Positions 31,896 to 43,482 of a stretch of DNA of 64,000 nt are shown one piece after another; positions within the stretch are counted from its first letter, which is position 1, and each line of letters starts with the position of its first letter. The stretch is from Cheiracanthium punctorium (lineage: Eukaryota; Arthropoda; Arachnida; Araneae; Cheiracanthiidae), in the NCBI GenBank assembly GCA_038373885.1, contig JAWZYV010013570.1:1-64000 (forward strand). The letters run 5' to 3'. The position numbers and the translations under genes were made by a program. The notes under the pieces are model-generated. The model was given only the letters and a program-made list of their open reading frames with translations, was not told the origin of the DNA and did no database searches.

Positions 31896-34800
31896 CAGTG
31901 GCGTCTCGTGACTTTAAACTTAGGGCGTTGGAAACTGTATTAGCCCTGTGACCGGTTTTAAAAAGGGCAGAAATGTGCTCAAACAGCTGCGGGGAAATTG
32001 GAACTCAGGGTTAACCTGCCCATTCCCATTTTTAGAAACATACTACGGAGATTCCCTTTACAGAATTTTCATAATAAGAAAAACAAATTTGTATAATATT
32101 CATCTATATTTAACAGAAGATCAGTTCGATATGCTCGTTTAAAAATTTTAAAGTTGAAAGTTAATTTAAGATGCATGCAATTTATTTAACAATATATCTA
32201 GGTGTTTTGTTGTGAAAACTATAGATCGGTGTGGGCAGTTTTATGTCTTAGCTGTTCAGCAGGCTAATTCGCACATCTAAATGCAAAAAAGTTCTCATTT
32301 GCCATTTTAAGAATAAAATTATAAAAATTAAAGAAGGGAGGTTATTATTATGTAAGAAATGATAATTTCATTAAAATTATTATAAGACAATGCATATAAA
32401 TCAAATGCATATTTACTTGTATTCATTTGAATTCTAGTTCAAGCCGCCTTTCTTTCTGGAGAAACTTCTGAATAACTGCTTCATAAAATTTGGATTTATT
32501 TTCACGTCGTAATTGAGAAAGCAGTTCCTTTTCAATAGAAATAAGACTTAAATTAGTCATTCGGTGTTCAGTCTGAGTAGCGCGGCAGAATGTGTGGATC
32601 CTCTTCAACGATGAGAATGATCTTTCTACAGACGATGTTGTAGCAGGTATTGTGGAAATCAATGTGGCTAATTTATAGATTTCTGTGAATCCACTCACTA
32701 AATTCATTTCTATCAAATGATTAATCACTTCAATAGGTGTTTTATTCCGTCCTTCATTGGAAGCGTACCAAACGTGCAGCTCATTCTGCAGTTTAGAAAA
32801 ATTAAAAATATCCCCATAGACTTGTTGCAGCTTTTTCAATATATCATGAGGGAAATTTTCTCTTTTGCTGAAGTACACCAGTTTCGATATATTTAGAAGT
32901 TCAAAATACTGCAATTTTTCAAAACTTTCAAATCTAATTAACATTTGGTTTTTAATGTTGTCGATAATTTTGAAGTAGAGTCTCCGACAATAATCCTTTT
33001 GTGTTTCATCATTTAATCTTCTTTTTTTTATTTGAATTGACTCTTCGTCTTCATTAACAGAAGACCACACTGTTTCAAAATTATCTCTTTCCTTTTGGAG
33101 TTGATTTTGAAATTCCGTAATTTTATTACTGCAGTACAAAATATCGACATTTTTGCACTGCAGTATGTCGAATAAGACATCTGAGAAAGCAAGTAGGTTA
33201 GATAAAACCTTTATTAAAAATATATTTTGTAGATTTTTAAGGAAACTGCAGAATCCTCTAGCTGTCATTGCAGCTAAATTATCAAAATCTCCACTTTCAC
33301 TAACGTGATCAAAAAACGCAATTAAAGCTTCTCTATTTTCACATACCGTGTGGACAAGCCTTGAGGTAAAATTCCATCTAGTACTGGCTAATGACGGCAG
33401 TTTTCTTGACATGAAAGCGGAAAGTTCGTGTAGCCTCCTTAGAGAGTGTGAAAAAAATGCGGTTAGTGATTTTAATCCGGAAAAAATGTTTTCAGTTCTC
33501 TATTGCATTCTAATGATTGCTGCAAAACTAAGTTCATTACATGAGCATAGCAGTGCGTAAACAAAGCTTTTGGGTATTTTTCCAGCACTTTGGTTTGGAG
33601 TCCATTGAGATGGTAGCTCATCACCGAAGATCCATCATATGTTTGTGCAATTAACTTATTTTCACACTTATATATATTGATGATTTCACAGACATGGTTG
33701 AAAAGAGCCGTTGCAGTTTTATCAGCGCTCATGGCGCGAAAGCCAAGAAATCTTTCAACAATTTTTCTCTCGTTTTTGGAAAAATACCGCAAAACAGTTG
33801 ACAGCTGAGATTTGTTGCTTATGTCAGATGTTTCATCAAGCATAATAGCAACAAAATCCGTGTTCTGGATTTCTTCATAAATTTGATCCCTTAGAACGTC
33901 GGCAACTGAATTAATTAAATCGTTTTGAATGGTTGCTGAAGTGCTGCGGAAAACTGTGGAAGTCTGTAAGTGTTCTTTTTATGTGGAATTAAATTCAGCA
34001 CTTGCTATAAGAAATTCCATATAGTTTCCCTTATTTAAAGATTCTGCATGCTCATCATGTGATCGGAAGGGTAGCTCCTGCTTTGCTAAATAGCAGACGG
34101 CATTAATAAGCCTCTTCAATATTTCTCGATTTTTTTTTACTTTCTCATTATGAAACTCAATTTCCTTTCTTCGTTGGGAATCTAAAAGAACATCTATTCT
34201 CGCTGGAGTTGATACAAAAGTATTAAATTTCATGAAACTGGAAAGATGCATTTCAGATTCGCCATGCTTCTTCACAGCGGTATTAAGATGGTTTAGATCA
34301 TCATAGCCTTGATTATTCCAAACGTTTTTCTTGTTTGAGAATAGTAAGAATGTCCAACAGAAAAATTTATTTTCTTCACTGCATCCACAAAGCCAGTCTG
34401 ATAATTCATATAAATTCATTCGAAAGTGTCTCTGAAATCCAACACCACTTTTGCCTTTCACATTCGTCGAAATCGTGAGATTAGGGCATGGTCGACCATT
34501 CTCAATTATTTTCTTTTTCTCAACATAACTAAGTGACGAAAAAGAACTTTTTAATAGTGTTTGGATAACACTATTAGAACCCATCTTTAAAAGCTGAAAA
34601 TCAAAGCAGGAGAGGAGATACAGAACTGGTCAGTACGAATTCTCAAAAAAGAATGTTTTTTGCAGGGAGAAAACTGAGAAAAGGAAAGGAAATGCGTGGG
34701 GGTGAAACCTGAAGCCCAAAGGGGACGGGTAGTGTTATTGAAGTGAGGGTGTTTGGGACCCCTCTGGCTATCTAGCTGAAAGCGTTGGATTTCGTTTCAA

Positions 34801-35094
34801 CGCCTTGGTTAGCTTAAGCAAGAGGTAGAAGACGTAAAGCGCATGCTCCAATTAGTAGTGGTGGGAATATAGCTGAGTCGTCTCCAACGACTTGCTATCT
34901 CGACAAGCATGTTTTACTGCCACATAGGAAGGCTCGTAGTCTGGTCATTTGGGAGCTGGGAGGGGAGGGGGTGTGAGGGAAAACTGGGAAAACATTAGGG
35001 TTCTCACAATAAAGTCAAGTAAATTGCAGGATTTTTTTTCTGTTTTTGATTGGGCGTTAACACACGACTTGCACACCCTGAGAAAACGCCACTG
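31896..35094 (-). mobile_element. hAT DNA transposon, near complete
   Basis: Termini CAGTGGCGT and ACGCCACTG-type inverted ends, with perfect 8-bp duplication ATTGCCAG at 31888-31895 and 35095-35102. Encodes a - strand transposase of the ZMYM1-like/DUF4371 hAT group with only about two disabling changes. Confidence 0.93.
32423..34584 (-). pseudogene. hAT transposase (ZMYM1-like), two breaks
   Basis: ATG at 34584. An N-terminal region with NGRPCPNLT and VGFQRHF resembles the TTF-type zinc finger of this group. The first catalytic Asp is in MLDETSDIS (about 33840), the second in AQTYDGSSVM, and the Glu in TTSSVERSFSSLKRI within the C-terminal dimerisation domain (about 32620). Breaks: one in-frame TAA at 33979-33981, and a frameshift near 33472 in an A/T run. 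Total length about 700 residues, normal for the family. Confidence 0.9.
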
Positions 35095-35117
35095 ATTGCC
35101 AGATACATGACACAAAT

Positions 35118-35220
35118 ATTCAAGTTAAAAAGAAAATATCCACACATTTTAAGTTCTGCTGCAAGTGCATATGAAAGTATTGATAAATATATGAGTTAGT
35201 CATTTATTGAGACTATTTTT
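35118..35220. other. Short flank between Gypsy-2 and tandem-repeat element
   Basis: Original target DNA; nothing recognisable. Ends in the T tract that precedes copy 3. Confidence 0.5.
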
Positions 35221-36394
35221 ACTTTCCGAACATGTACCATGTAAGGAAAGTATTGTAATCATGAAAAAATTCGACTTCGAGATTTTGGTGTATTTACTCG
35301 TTTTGAGGTCTTCTGAATCCATTTATGCTATTTTTACGAGATGTATGTATGTATGTGTGCGTGTGTGTTTGTGTGTATGTGAGTGGACACGATAGCTCCT
35401 GAACGGAGCATTCGATTGAGCTCAAATTGGGTATATATATCATAAACCACCGTCGCAAGACTGGTATTGATTTTGGTGTGTATAGGACTTATAGTTTTTC
35501 TACAGGGCTACGACAAAGATTTCTTTTACATTATGGCCTATGGGGGGAAATTCTTGAAAGTGCGCTAGCGTTTAAACGGTACATTCGATTGAGCTCAAAT
35601 TGGGTATATATGTTATAAACCACCGTTGCAAGACCGGTATTGATTTTGGTGTGTATAGATCCTATAGTTTTTATACAGGGCTACGACAAAGATTTCTCTT
35701 ACATTATGGCCTATGGGGGGAAATTCTTGAAGGTGCGCTAACGTTTAAATGGTATACTCAATTGAGCTCAAATTGGGTATATATGTTATAAGCCGCTATC
35801 TTAAGACAGATATTAATTTTGATGTGTGTAGGACTTATAGTTTTTCTACAGGGCTACGACAAAGATTTCTTTTGCATTATGGCCTATGGGGGGAAATTCT
35901 TGAAAGTTCGCTAGCGTTTAAACGGTGCATTCGATTGAGCTCAAATTTCTTATATATGTTATAAACCACCATCCTAAGACTGGTATTGATTTTGGTGTGT
36001 ATAGGACTTATAGTTTTCCTACAGGGCTACAAAAAAGATTTCTTTTACATTATGGCCTATGGGGGGAAATTCTTGAAAGTGCGCTAGCGTTTAAACGGTA
36101 CCTTCGATTGAGCTCAAATTGGGTATATATGTTATAAATCATCATCTTAAGACCGGTATTAATTTTGGTGTGTATAGGACTTATAGTTTTTATACAGAGC
36201 TACGACAAAGATTTCCTTTATATTATGGAATATGGGGAGAAATTCTTGAAAGTGCCCAAGCGTTTAAACGGTGCATTCGATTGAGTTTCAATTTGGTATA
36301 TATGTTTGAGTTATTCATCGATCAAAATTTATTTAAATGCATGTTAATGATCTTAATCGTAAGAGCTCGGAAAGTCGAGTGGAGTCACTCCAGA
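35221..36394. mobile_element. Tandem-repeat element with hairpin ends, copy 3 (divergent)
   Basis: Left end ACTTTCC (35221-35227) pairs with GGAAAGT (35245-35251), with an inner stem ACATG/CATGT. Right end GGAAAGT (36369-36375), hairpin GAGTG/CACTC (36377-36390), CAGA, then T6. The interior begins with a GT-rich microsatellite (35340-35390) and then six units of exactly 173 bp (anchor at 35410, 35583, 35756, 35929, 36102, 36275). Short ORFs here are periodic artefacts of the repeat. Confidence 0.85.
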
Positions 36395-37041
36395 TTTTTT
36401 AATTAATAACACTGAGTATTTTATTTGTTCTAAGTACATAGTATTATCTATTGTAACATTGAAAATTCTGGCTCAGATAGGCATGGGTTAATGTCCTCCT
36501 ACCGGACTGAAAGGTTACTTGTGAGTTAATCTAATCAAAAGGAAGTTTTAGAGGGCGAACAAAATAATTTCATCAAAAAAATTCTTTTTGCCCCAAAATA
36601 AGGGACACCCTAATGTACATGTCACATTCTGCAAGGATCCAAAACTTCACGATTAAAATAACCATATCTTCTGCAGACCTTTCAATCTCCAGTTTAAAAG
36701 ATCCGCTTACACCAAAGCTGATTTGATTTACAGGTTCCCATTCCATAATAACCTCCATTTTCTAAAAGTAAAAATTCTGTTTCAAGCTTCCTTATTTATA
36801 ATCGCATTTTTGTCATTGTGTAGGATTTTTATAGAAAACACATACACGTTTAGAATGTGATGAAACTCACCACCCTTTAAAACACTTTCCAAACATTTGT
36901 CACTTAGACGCAAAAGATAAGGTAAGAATTATTTTAGTGTATCTATTCTCTTAGTAGTACTAAAAGTTAGTGAGTAGTAGTAGTACTAGTATACTCAAAT
37001 TCTTAGTAGCACTAGAAGCTAATAATCAACTATACTTCAGC
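36395..37041. other. Intergenic stretch without recognised content
   Basis: AT-rich; includes an unrecognised - strand ORF at 36758-36573 and short AGTAGT runs near 36950-37015. Confidence 0.4.
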
Positions 37042-37049
37042 ATGTATAC

Positions 37050-39681
37050 TAGGGTGGATCGAAAAAATTTTTTTTTCGAAATCTTTATCTCCTGAGGTCT
37101 CAAAAGTTGTATATTGATATGAATAAGACATATGTAAAATTTGAATGTTCTACGACAACGTCTTGGGGTTGCGCATCGAGCTTGAAATTTAGAAATTTTT
37201 GAAAAATACGACTTTTTTTTAAAAATCGACCCAAAAAATTCTTTTCCGAATTATTAGGCTCCCGAGTTTTTAGGAGTTGTATATTGTTATGAATAACACG
37301 TATGCAAAATCTGGAGAGGCTAGGACAATTTCTAGGGATTGCACATCGAGCATGAAATCTATAAATATCCGAAAATTAAGTGTTTTTTGAAAAAATTATG
37401 TAGAAAGGAAACTTTATAAAAATAATCTGGTCCTTTTATATGTTAAAACATATTTAGAGAAGCTCAGTAAATCACAAAAATTAGCTTTACGAACAGTTTG
37501 ATACAATGCACACGTTATGCGGTCGTTTCGTCTTGGACGCACTACGCAAGCTGCGGGCTCTAGACAACTAGCGCCGGTTTGCCTGCCGAGTGATGGCGAT
37601 GCACATGCGTTCGGTTAAACCAGGCACGAGATATTTCATTGAAACAGGCATTTAGTCTCACGTTTCAGATAGATGGTTCTTTCAGTTTACTCTCAAAAAA
37701 AGCTAAAAGGTGGTTGCCTTGCACTGCTACGATTCTGAATAGAGTGAAGCTGTTTGCAACAGGACATGGAACAAAATTTGGTGTTCTTAGAAAAGCTGGG
37801 AATATCGAAAGAATTACCTTGTACCAAGTTACCAACCCAATAAGACATACTCGTACTTCTATATTACAATTTTGTACTTACGAAGAAAAAATTCTTAATA
37901 AAGGGCAGGAACCACCGGAAGGAGAAGTAACCTTAGTTGTGGGGATCAAAATACAGGAAATTTGGATCAAGGCCAGTATCCCTACTGTATCAATCCAAGG
38001 AATTCAAGAGATAGTTAGAAAAGGTCGGGAGCAAGTTCAGCAGCTAAATAAATCGTATGTTAGAGACGGACATAAGGAATTGTTTATGAAGAAAGTTGGA
38101 AAAATTCTCCCTTACCGAGCTATTGAATATCGCACTTGCAAATGTACTGACTTTTTCCGGAGCAGGTGTGGCTCAGAGCCTCATATACCTCACACAGAAC
38201 GGGAGTCATTAGCAGACCAGAGGGGGGCTAGATATGTGACAATCGATGGAATGGTAAAGAAGAAAAGTTATGGAGAACAAGAGAAAAGTTGAAATGTTGG
38301 AAAGAAAAATTTCGAGATTGGTGGAGAAAGAGGTGAAAGTTCCAATATCCAGTCTCCAACTTTAGTCATCGATTTGGAAAGTGAAAATAACGAAAGAGAA
38401 GTACGAAAGACTGAGGAAAGCGCTGAATGCCTATCTACCGCCACTTTGGGAGATGCGTTCACAAATGACCAAGTTAGAATAAAAATCTCAGTGCTTTCAC
38501 AAGTCTGCGACACAAAGTTATCACGAACTAGGCAGCAGAAACTCTGGTATCAAATTTATTTCACAATCTAGAAAGCGGAAGGAATGCAGATGGAGAGAAA
38601 CCTTTTCAACTAATTCTCGACCCATATAAATTTTATGACTCGCAGTGAAACAAATGGAAGAAGGATTTAAAAATTTCTTTGGATTGTGTTTTGATTGGAG
38701 GAAGTACAAAACTGGATACATAGAAATATTTGTTGATGGCAAATTGCATGCAAGTTTTTGTCTCAAAGAACATATCTCGCTGATAATGGAACCTGGTTCA
38801 ACATACTTTGGCCATATGCCAGGATCTGATTTTAAGAATTTCACTGGAAATTTAAGAGAGTTTGACACGAATTCCATTGATCTTGGGACGCTCAGAGGTA
38901 TTGGCGGTGGTGGCGAATCATCGAATTCCTGAAAGAACAAAGGAGTCATCCGAAATCTAATAACGCAGTTCTCTAATCTAACTAAATCTCTGCAATGTCG
39001 TATTTGCCAGCTTCACACCATAGCAAACAGCCACTCCGAAATTTGCTGTCTACCCATCTATCAGATGATGGTTTCTTGCGATCTAGATTATTACACTTGA
39101 CATAAAATGCCATAGTTTGATCTGAAGTCGGGCTTTACATTATTCATTAAAACGCATGCTCCAATAATTGGATGCTTGGGCTGGCACGGGCAGGACTCGG
39201 ATAGCATGCAAATCAACGAGGTTTGTCCTGGGTAATGTAGTTACGATTGTGGTTGTACTAGAGAAGAGCTGCGAACATTACCGACTATTTTTCAAAGGGA
39301 CTGATTCATTAAAAATATAATTTTTGCTTTCTACATATTTTTGTCAAAAACGCATATTTTTAAGATATTTATAGATTTCAAGCTCGATGTGCAACTCCTA
39401 GAAATTGTCACAGCCCCTTCAGATTTTGCATACGTCTTATTCATAAAAATATAAAACTCCTAAAACCTCGGGAGCCTAATAATTCGGAAAAGAATTTTTT
39501 TGGTCGATTTTTAAAAAAAGTCGTATTTTTCAAAAATTTCTCAATTTCAAGCTCGATGCGCAACCCCAAGACGTTGTCGTAGAACATTCAAATTTTACAC
39601 ATGTCTTATTTATATCAATTTACAACTTTTGACACCTCAGGAGAAAAAGATTTCGAAAAAAAATTTTTTCGATCCACGCTA
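37050..39681 (+). mobile_element. DNA transposon with long TIRs and 8-bp target duplication, unclassified
   Basis: Starts TAGGGTGGATCGAAAAAA and ends with its near-complement CGATCCACGCTA. Inverted repeats extend about 350 bp (to about 37403 and from about 39335) and each arm contains two diverged internal units sharing a TTGCNCATCGAGC-type phrase. Perfect duplication ATGTATAC at 37042-37049 and 39682-39689. The central region encodes an unrecognised protein. Confidence 0.85.
37639..38932 (+). pseudogene. Unrecognised protein of TIR element
   Basis: Main ORF 37639-38292 (217 aa), then same-frame continuation at 38374-38571 after stops, and a +1-shifted ORF 38645-38932. The 217-aa part ends with Cys at 167, 169 and 177, and LADQRGARYVTIDGMV around residues 191-206. 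This C-x-C...C...DQR arrangement resembles uncharacterised invertebrate proteins I recall, but I cannot name a transposase family. No DDE triad is evident. The strand between the TIRs and the coding look suggest a decayed element gene. Confidence 0.5.
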
Positions 39682-39798
39682 ATGTATACAGATTAACAGG
39701 CACATTCGCCTTTAAAGAGATAATCACTAATAAAAAGGTTTTATCAGTTTCAAAAGTGCAACTGATTATTCTATCGATCGTTAAGTTAAACATGGAAT

Positions 39799-39955
39799 CA
39801 TGGGCGTAGCCAGCGAGGGGCAGGGTGGGGCAGCTGCCCCCCCCCCTAAAATGAGCTAGTCATAGGGTCTGATTATGACAAACTGGGCATTCTCCGGTTA
39901 GACTCCATGTCCTGCCCCCCCCCCACACCTAATGAAAATCCTGGCTACGCCCTTG
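39799..39955. mobile_element. hAT MITE, 157 bp
   Basis: Ends CATGGGCGTAGCCAG and CTGGCTACGCCCTTG, with 8-bp duplication CATGGAAT at 39791-39798 and 39956-39963. The interior is runs of G and C. Confidence 0.88.
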
Positions 39956-39963
39956 CATGGAAT

Positions 39964-41550
39964 CTCTAAGTGTAGGGTATAATCAGCTTAGCTGAATTCA
40001 CTGATTAAATGCATTTATTTTACACGTTGATGGACTTTTTTTGAGAAATTATTCTTGATCAGACGAGACAGATTGCCTAAAGAAAGCCTACTGGGCTGCA
40101 AACGTGATAAATAAATAAATTAATTAATAAACAAGTGTCTTCATATATCCCCTATCCCTATCTTTCTGTAGATGGCTTTATCTGACTTTTAGATAAAACA
40201 GTGCAGGTTAACCTTTGTATATTGCAGTTAATTTGCTCTCAAAGTTATTACTTAAAGTCCTCAAATGAAAGATCCTTAAAAAAAGGAATGATGGAACTAT
40301 TCGCATATACAGTTGCTTTTAAGACATTTGGCAATGGTACGTATATTCATATGAAAATATGAACTTTCTACCATAAACCTATATTTTTCAGCATTTGCTA
40401 GAGTCATGCATGAATGTCTGTCTGTACTAAACTGGATGATCCATTGCGCATCCTTCCCATCTGTACGAGGTACTATCGCATTTTTAGCGTTCTTCACAAT
40501 ACTCATGCAATAAATTTTCTTTTGCATCTGTGCTAAATGCGTGTAGGTTTAAACGGCAAGATTAAATTAAAATTAAAATTGCATAATATATCACTCAGTT
40601 CATCCCAAGTCCCGCAGGTGGGTCTCATCACAACTCCTTTTCGAGTGAGAAGATACCCCAATTGCTTGTTTTGGACATGCTCTGGCATGTCAAAATGCAC
40701 TCCAATATCATTGCAGTACATAAGCTCACAAACATGCTAAATCGCAAATTCCAACTAGTTCAAAGAGTTTCTTTAGGTTTTTGATAAATGTGATCTAACC
40801 AGTCATTCGGAGAGAGAAAATCTTATTATTTATTTTTAACTTATTTGCAGGTGGGTCATTTAAATTTTGATCAATTTGTCGAAACGGTGTGGATGCGGGA
40901 TTTGCCAAGTTGTGGAGTGGGTGTAGTGATTGCGTAATGTTGCTGAAATGTTATTATCCATCTACTCATTGTCATTTTTTATGTTGTAAAATTTTAAAAT
41001 TAGTATTGTAAATAATAACATGCTGCTTTTATAGTGAACGAATGGAATGTTTGTTTGAAAATGATCATACAATTATAGTTGTAGTCGTATATTAAATAAA
41101 AAAAAATTGCTTACTGTGATTTGATGAACTCTAAACATAATATAGTATTTTTTGGCAAATTTTGAGAATTGTTTAAGAATTATAAATATAAAAATTCAAA
41201 TTCAAAACCGAAAGTGTAAGTCGTCGAACTGATTTCTCCTTTCTGTGAAATGGTTGAAGCAGACTTACATTCAGGGCTTACAAAGTAGCATGCTGTAAAC
41301 ACTCGCGACCCTGCAATATGGGAGTTGGTAGTACATACTATTAAAATAATATGATAAATCAAAGATTTCCCCGTGTAATAGAATTAGACATATTTTCATT
41401 ATTTCACAGAACAGTGAAATGAAATGAAATGAAATAGTCTGAAATTAGCATGAAGAATATGGGCGTAACTTGGGCTTCGAAACGGGGGGGGGGGCAAAAG
41501 TCATTTTAAATGAAAGTCCATGTATGCGTGCCCGTACACACACACACATA

Positions 41551-41555
<5 letters not shown>
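39964..41555. other. Intergenic region between MITE and (TA)n
   Basis: Contains the possible exon at 40851-40937. A - strand ORF at 40721-40533 (GYLLTRKGVVMRPTCG) looks protein-like but is unrecognised. G run at 41484-41493 and (CA)n at 41537-41548. Confidence 0.4.
40851..40937 (+). CDS. Possible terminal exon of a CAP-superfamily-like gene
   Basis: After a good acceptor (TTAACTTATTTGCAG ending 40850) a 29-codon frame reads VGHLNFDQFVETVWMRDLPS then CGVGVVIA and TAA. The GH...Q.V.TVW...GVGV pattern recalls the C-terminal part of GAPR-1/CAP proteins. AATAAA lies at about 41094. No upstream exon was found, so this may be a chance match or the end of a gene whose other exons are distant. Confidence 0.3.
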   Translation: MGHLNFDQFVETVWMRDLPSCGVGVVIA

Positions 41556-41586
<31 letters not shown>

Positions 41587-41588
<2 letters not shown>

Positions 41589-41893
41589 TAGGGTAGATTA
41601 CCCGAGCGCCGCCAGGAGGAGCTGACCCGCCGGCGCCTAGAACCTCCGAGAGCCGAGCGTAAAAAAGGTTTGGAGAGAGCGACCTGAGACGCCGCCCACT
41701 CAGCTGGGCACTTTTGTTTTTCATAACAGCGCAAGAAGGCAGTAATCTGTTAATTATCGGAATGAAGTCCGTTTTCCATTTAACCATTTTTGTAAATAGA
41801 TTGCGTGTAAATAGCTTTTTTCTTGATTAAACGCTAATCTAGAGTTTTATTTTGTGTCGATTGATTATTGGAGACCCTAGCGAGGGTACCACA
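41587..41893 (+). repeat. Gypsy-3 5' LTR and primer-binding site
   Basis: Ends GGTACCACA, followed by TGGGGGCTCGG at 41894, the candidate primer-binding site. Confidence 0.82.
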
Positions 41894-42070
41894 TGGGGGC
41901 TCGGCCTCCCTTCTACATGGGACTAAAACACTAATTTTTGACTGTTCAACTGAAAATAGTAATTCTGCAATTGGCTTCTTCTGTGACTGTCTATAAGCGA
42001 TTACGAGGAGTGCACCATCACCGCAAAACAGGTGAGCTCGTTCTGATTATATTTTATTATTGTATACAAA

Positions 42071-43482
42071 ATGTCTCTCAATAAAAACGCCCGAAAAGAA
42101 GATTTTATTAACCTGCTTAACGAACTTGATGTTCCGTTATCGGGCAAGAAAACTGTGCTCCAGTTGAAAACAGAAATGGAACAATCCAAAATATATAAAG
42201 ATGATAAAGAATTTGTAATTAATTTATTAAATTCTATTGTTGAAGATAGGAAAAATACAGAGATACAAAATTTAGAATTAGAAAAAAAATCAAATTAGCT
42301 AGAATAGAAAAAGAAATTGAATTGCAAAATATCAAAAGTAAAGACGCGCAGTCACATGATAATTCCGATAATAAAATTGAAACAAACCGGAGTAGTAATT
42401 TAGAGTATCTCATAAAAAGTGTCCGAACTCTAACCATACCTGTACCTGATAAACCTGAGAATTTTAATTTGTTTTTCACAACCTTGGAACGCGCTTTTGC
42501 GACCAAATCAGTCCCTGATGACTGCAAAGCAGAAATTTTAATTAATATTCTCAGCGACAAAGCCGCAAACATCCTGTATTATATTGACGAGAAGGATTTA
42601 CAGTGTATGAAAAATTAAAAACACTTGCCTTGAAAGAATTTCAGCCATCCGCCGCTGAGTGTTTACATACATTTCGAAGAGTTCGTCGCGCTCCTAATGA
42701 AACTTATGTTCAGTTCGCAACGCGATTCAACGCCAATTTCCGTCACTACCTGCAATTGTGCAACGTGAGTGACTTTGAATCATTGTGCGACTTCATCGTT
42801 TCCGACCAGTTTTTTTCTAACCCTGGATAGACAGACATCGTCCCACATAAGCATTACACAAGGCGAAGGCTGGTTTAAACCGAAAGAGCTCGCTCAACAT
42901 TGTGATATATATTTCGAAAGCACAGGAAAATTTATAAATGACACCCCTCTGTCTGAAAAACAAAGTGAAGCGATTTTTGACAAAAAATCCACTAACCGTT
43001 ACACTCCCAAATTTCAAAGTTACCCCCCAAAGGAACAAGCACGTAAATTTAATTTTCATCAAAATAAAGACCGTGATAGTTATGCTAAAGTTAAATGCCT
43101 AAAATGTTTATCTTACGGACATGAAAAAAACAGATGTCCCAACAATATCGTCTGCCTGGCCTGTGGAGTATCTGGTCATAAAGCTTCCCAGTGTGCGCAT
43201 TCCACGAAGGAGTCTGATAAGAGATTCAACAAAAAAGAAATAAAAAGTGAGGGTACCATTAATAAAATTGCCAGCGATTCTCCCCCCCCCCCTTCATTCC
43301 TTAACGAGTTAAAATATGTAGATATCTTGCTAGATAATGTTCCAGTAAAAGCTTTGATCGACTCAGGATCTGCACTTTTTGTATGTAAACTACTTGTCCA
43401 TCCACTCAAAGAAACTTTTTCTTATATAACCTTAACCAGCTGCTTTAAAGAAAATAAAACCGCAAATCTAGCGAAATCATAG
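42071..43482 (+). pseudogene. Gypsy-3 gag and protease
   Basis: ATG at 42071 (MSLNKNARKEDFINLL). Frameshifts near 42290 and 42610 and an in-frame stop near 42828 break gag. Two zinc knuckles CLKCLSYGHEKNRC and CLACGVSGHKASQC lie at about 43098-43195. The retropepsin site LIDSGSALFV is near 43360. Protease is cut off at 43482. Confidence 0.85.

Larger units (their letters stand above)
21383..35112 (-). mobile_element. Gypsy LTR retrotransposon (Gypsy-2) expanded by nested insertions
   Basis: The outer ends are TGAGGTGATC at 21383 and CATGACA at 35112, with 5-bp duplications CAAAT at 21378-21382 and 35113-35117. LTRs of about 203 bp: right LTR 31703-31895 plus 35103-35112, split by a hAT element; left LTR 21383-21401 plus about 23250-23433, split by a repeat block. 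The internal domain, - strand, carries gag, protease, RT, RNase H and integrase fragments, themselves split by insertions at 25035-27117 and 28188-30167. Confidence 0.85.
31703..35112 (-). repeat. Gypsy-2 5' LTR split by hAT insertion
   Basis: 31703-31895 aligns with the left LTR (shared GTTAACAGAGTAGCGTGAGA and following bases). The last 10 bases resume at 35103-35112 after the hAT target duplication. Confidence 0.82.

Noticed and set aside
35427..36406. Five consecutive similar 63-95-aa ORFs
   Set aside because: Each is one 173-bp repeat unit read in the next frame; period not divisible by 3, no gene structure.
41556..41586. (TA)n as an origin or promoter signal
   Set aside because: It is a simple microsatellite and the insertion target of Gypsy-3; no further signal.
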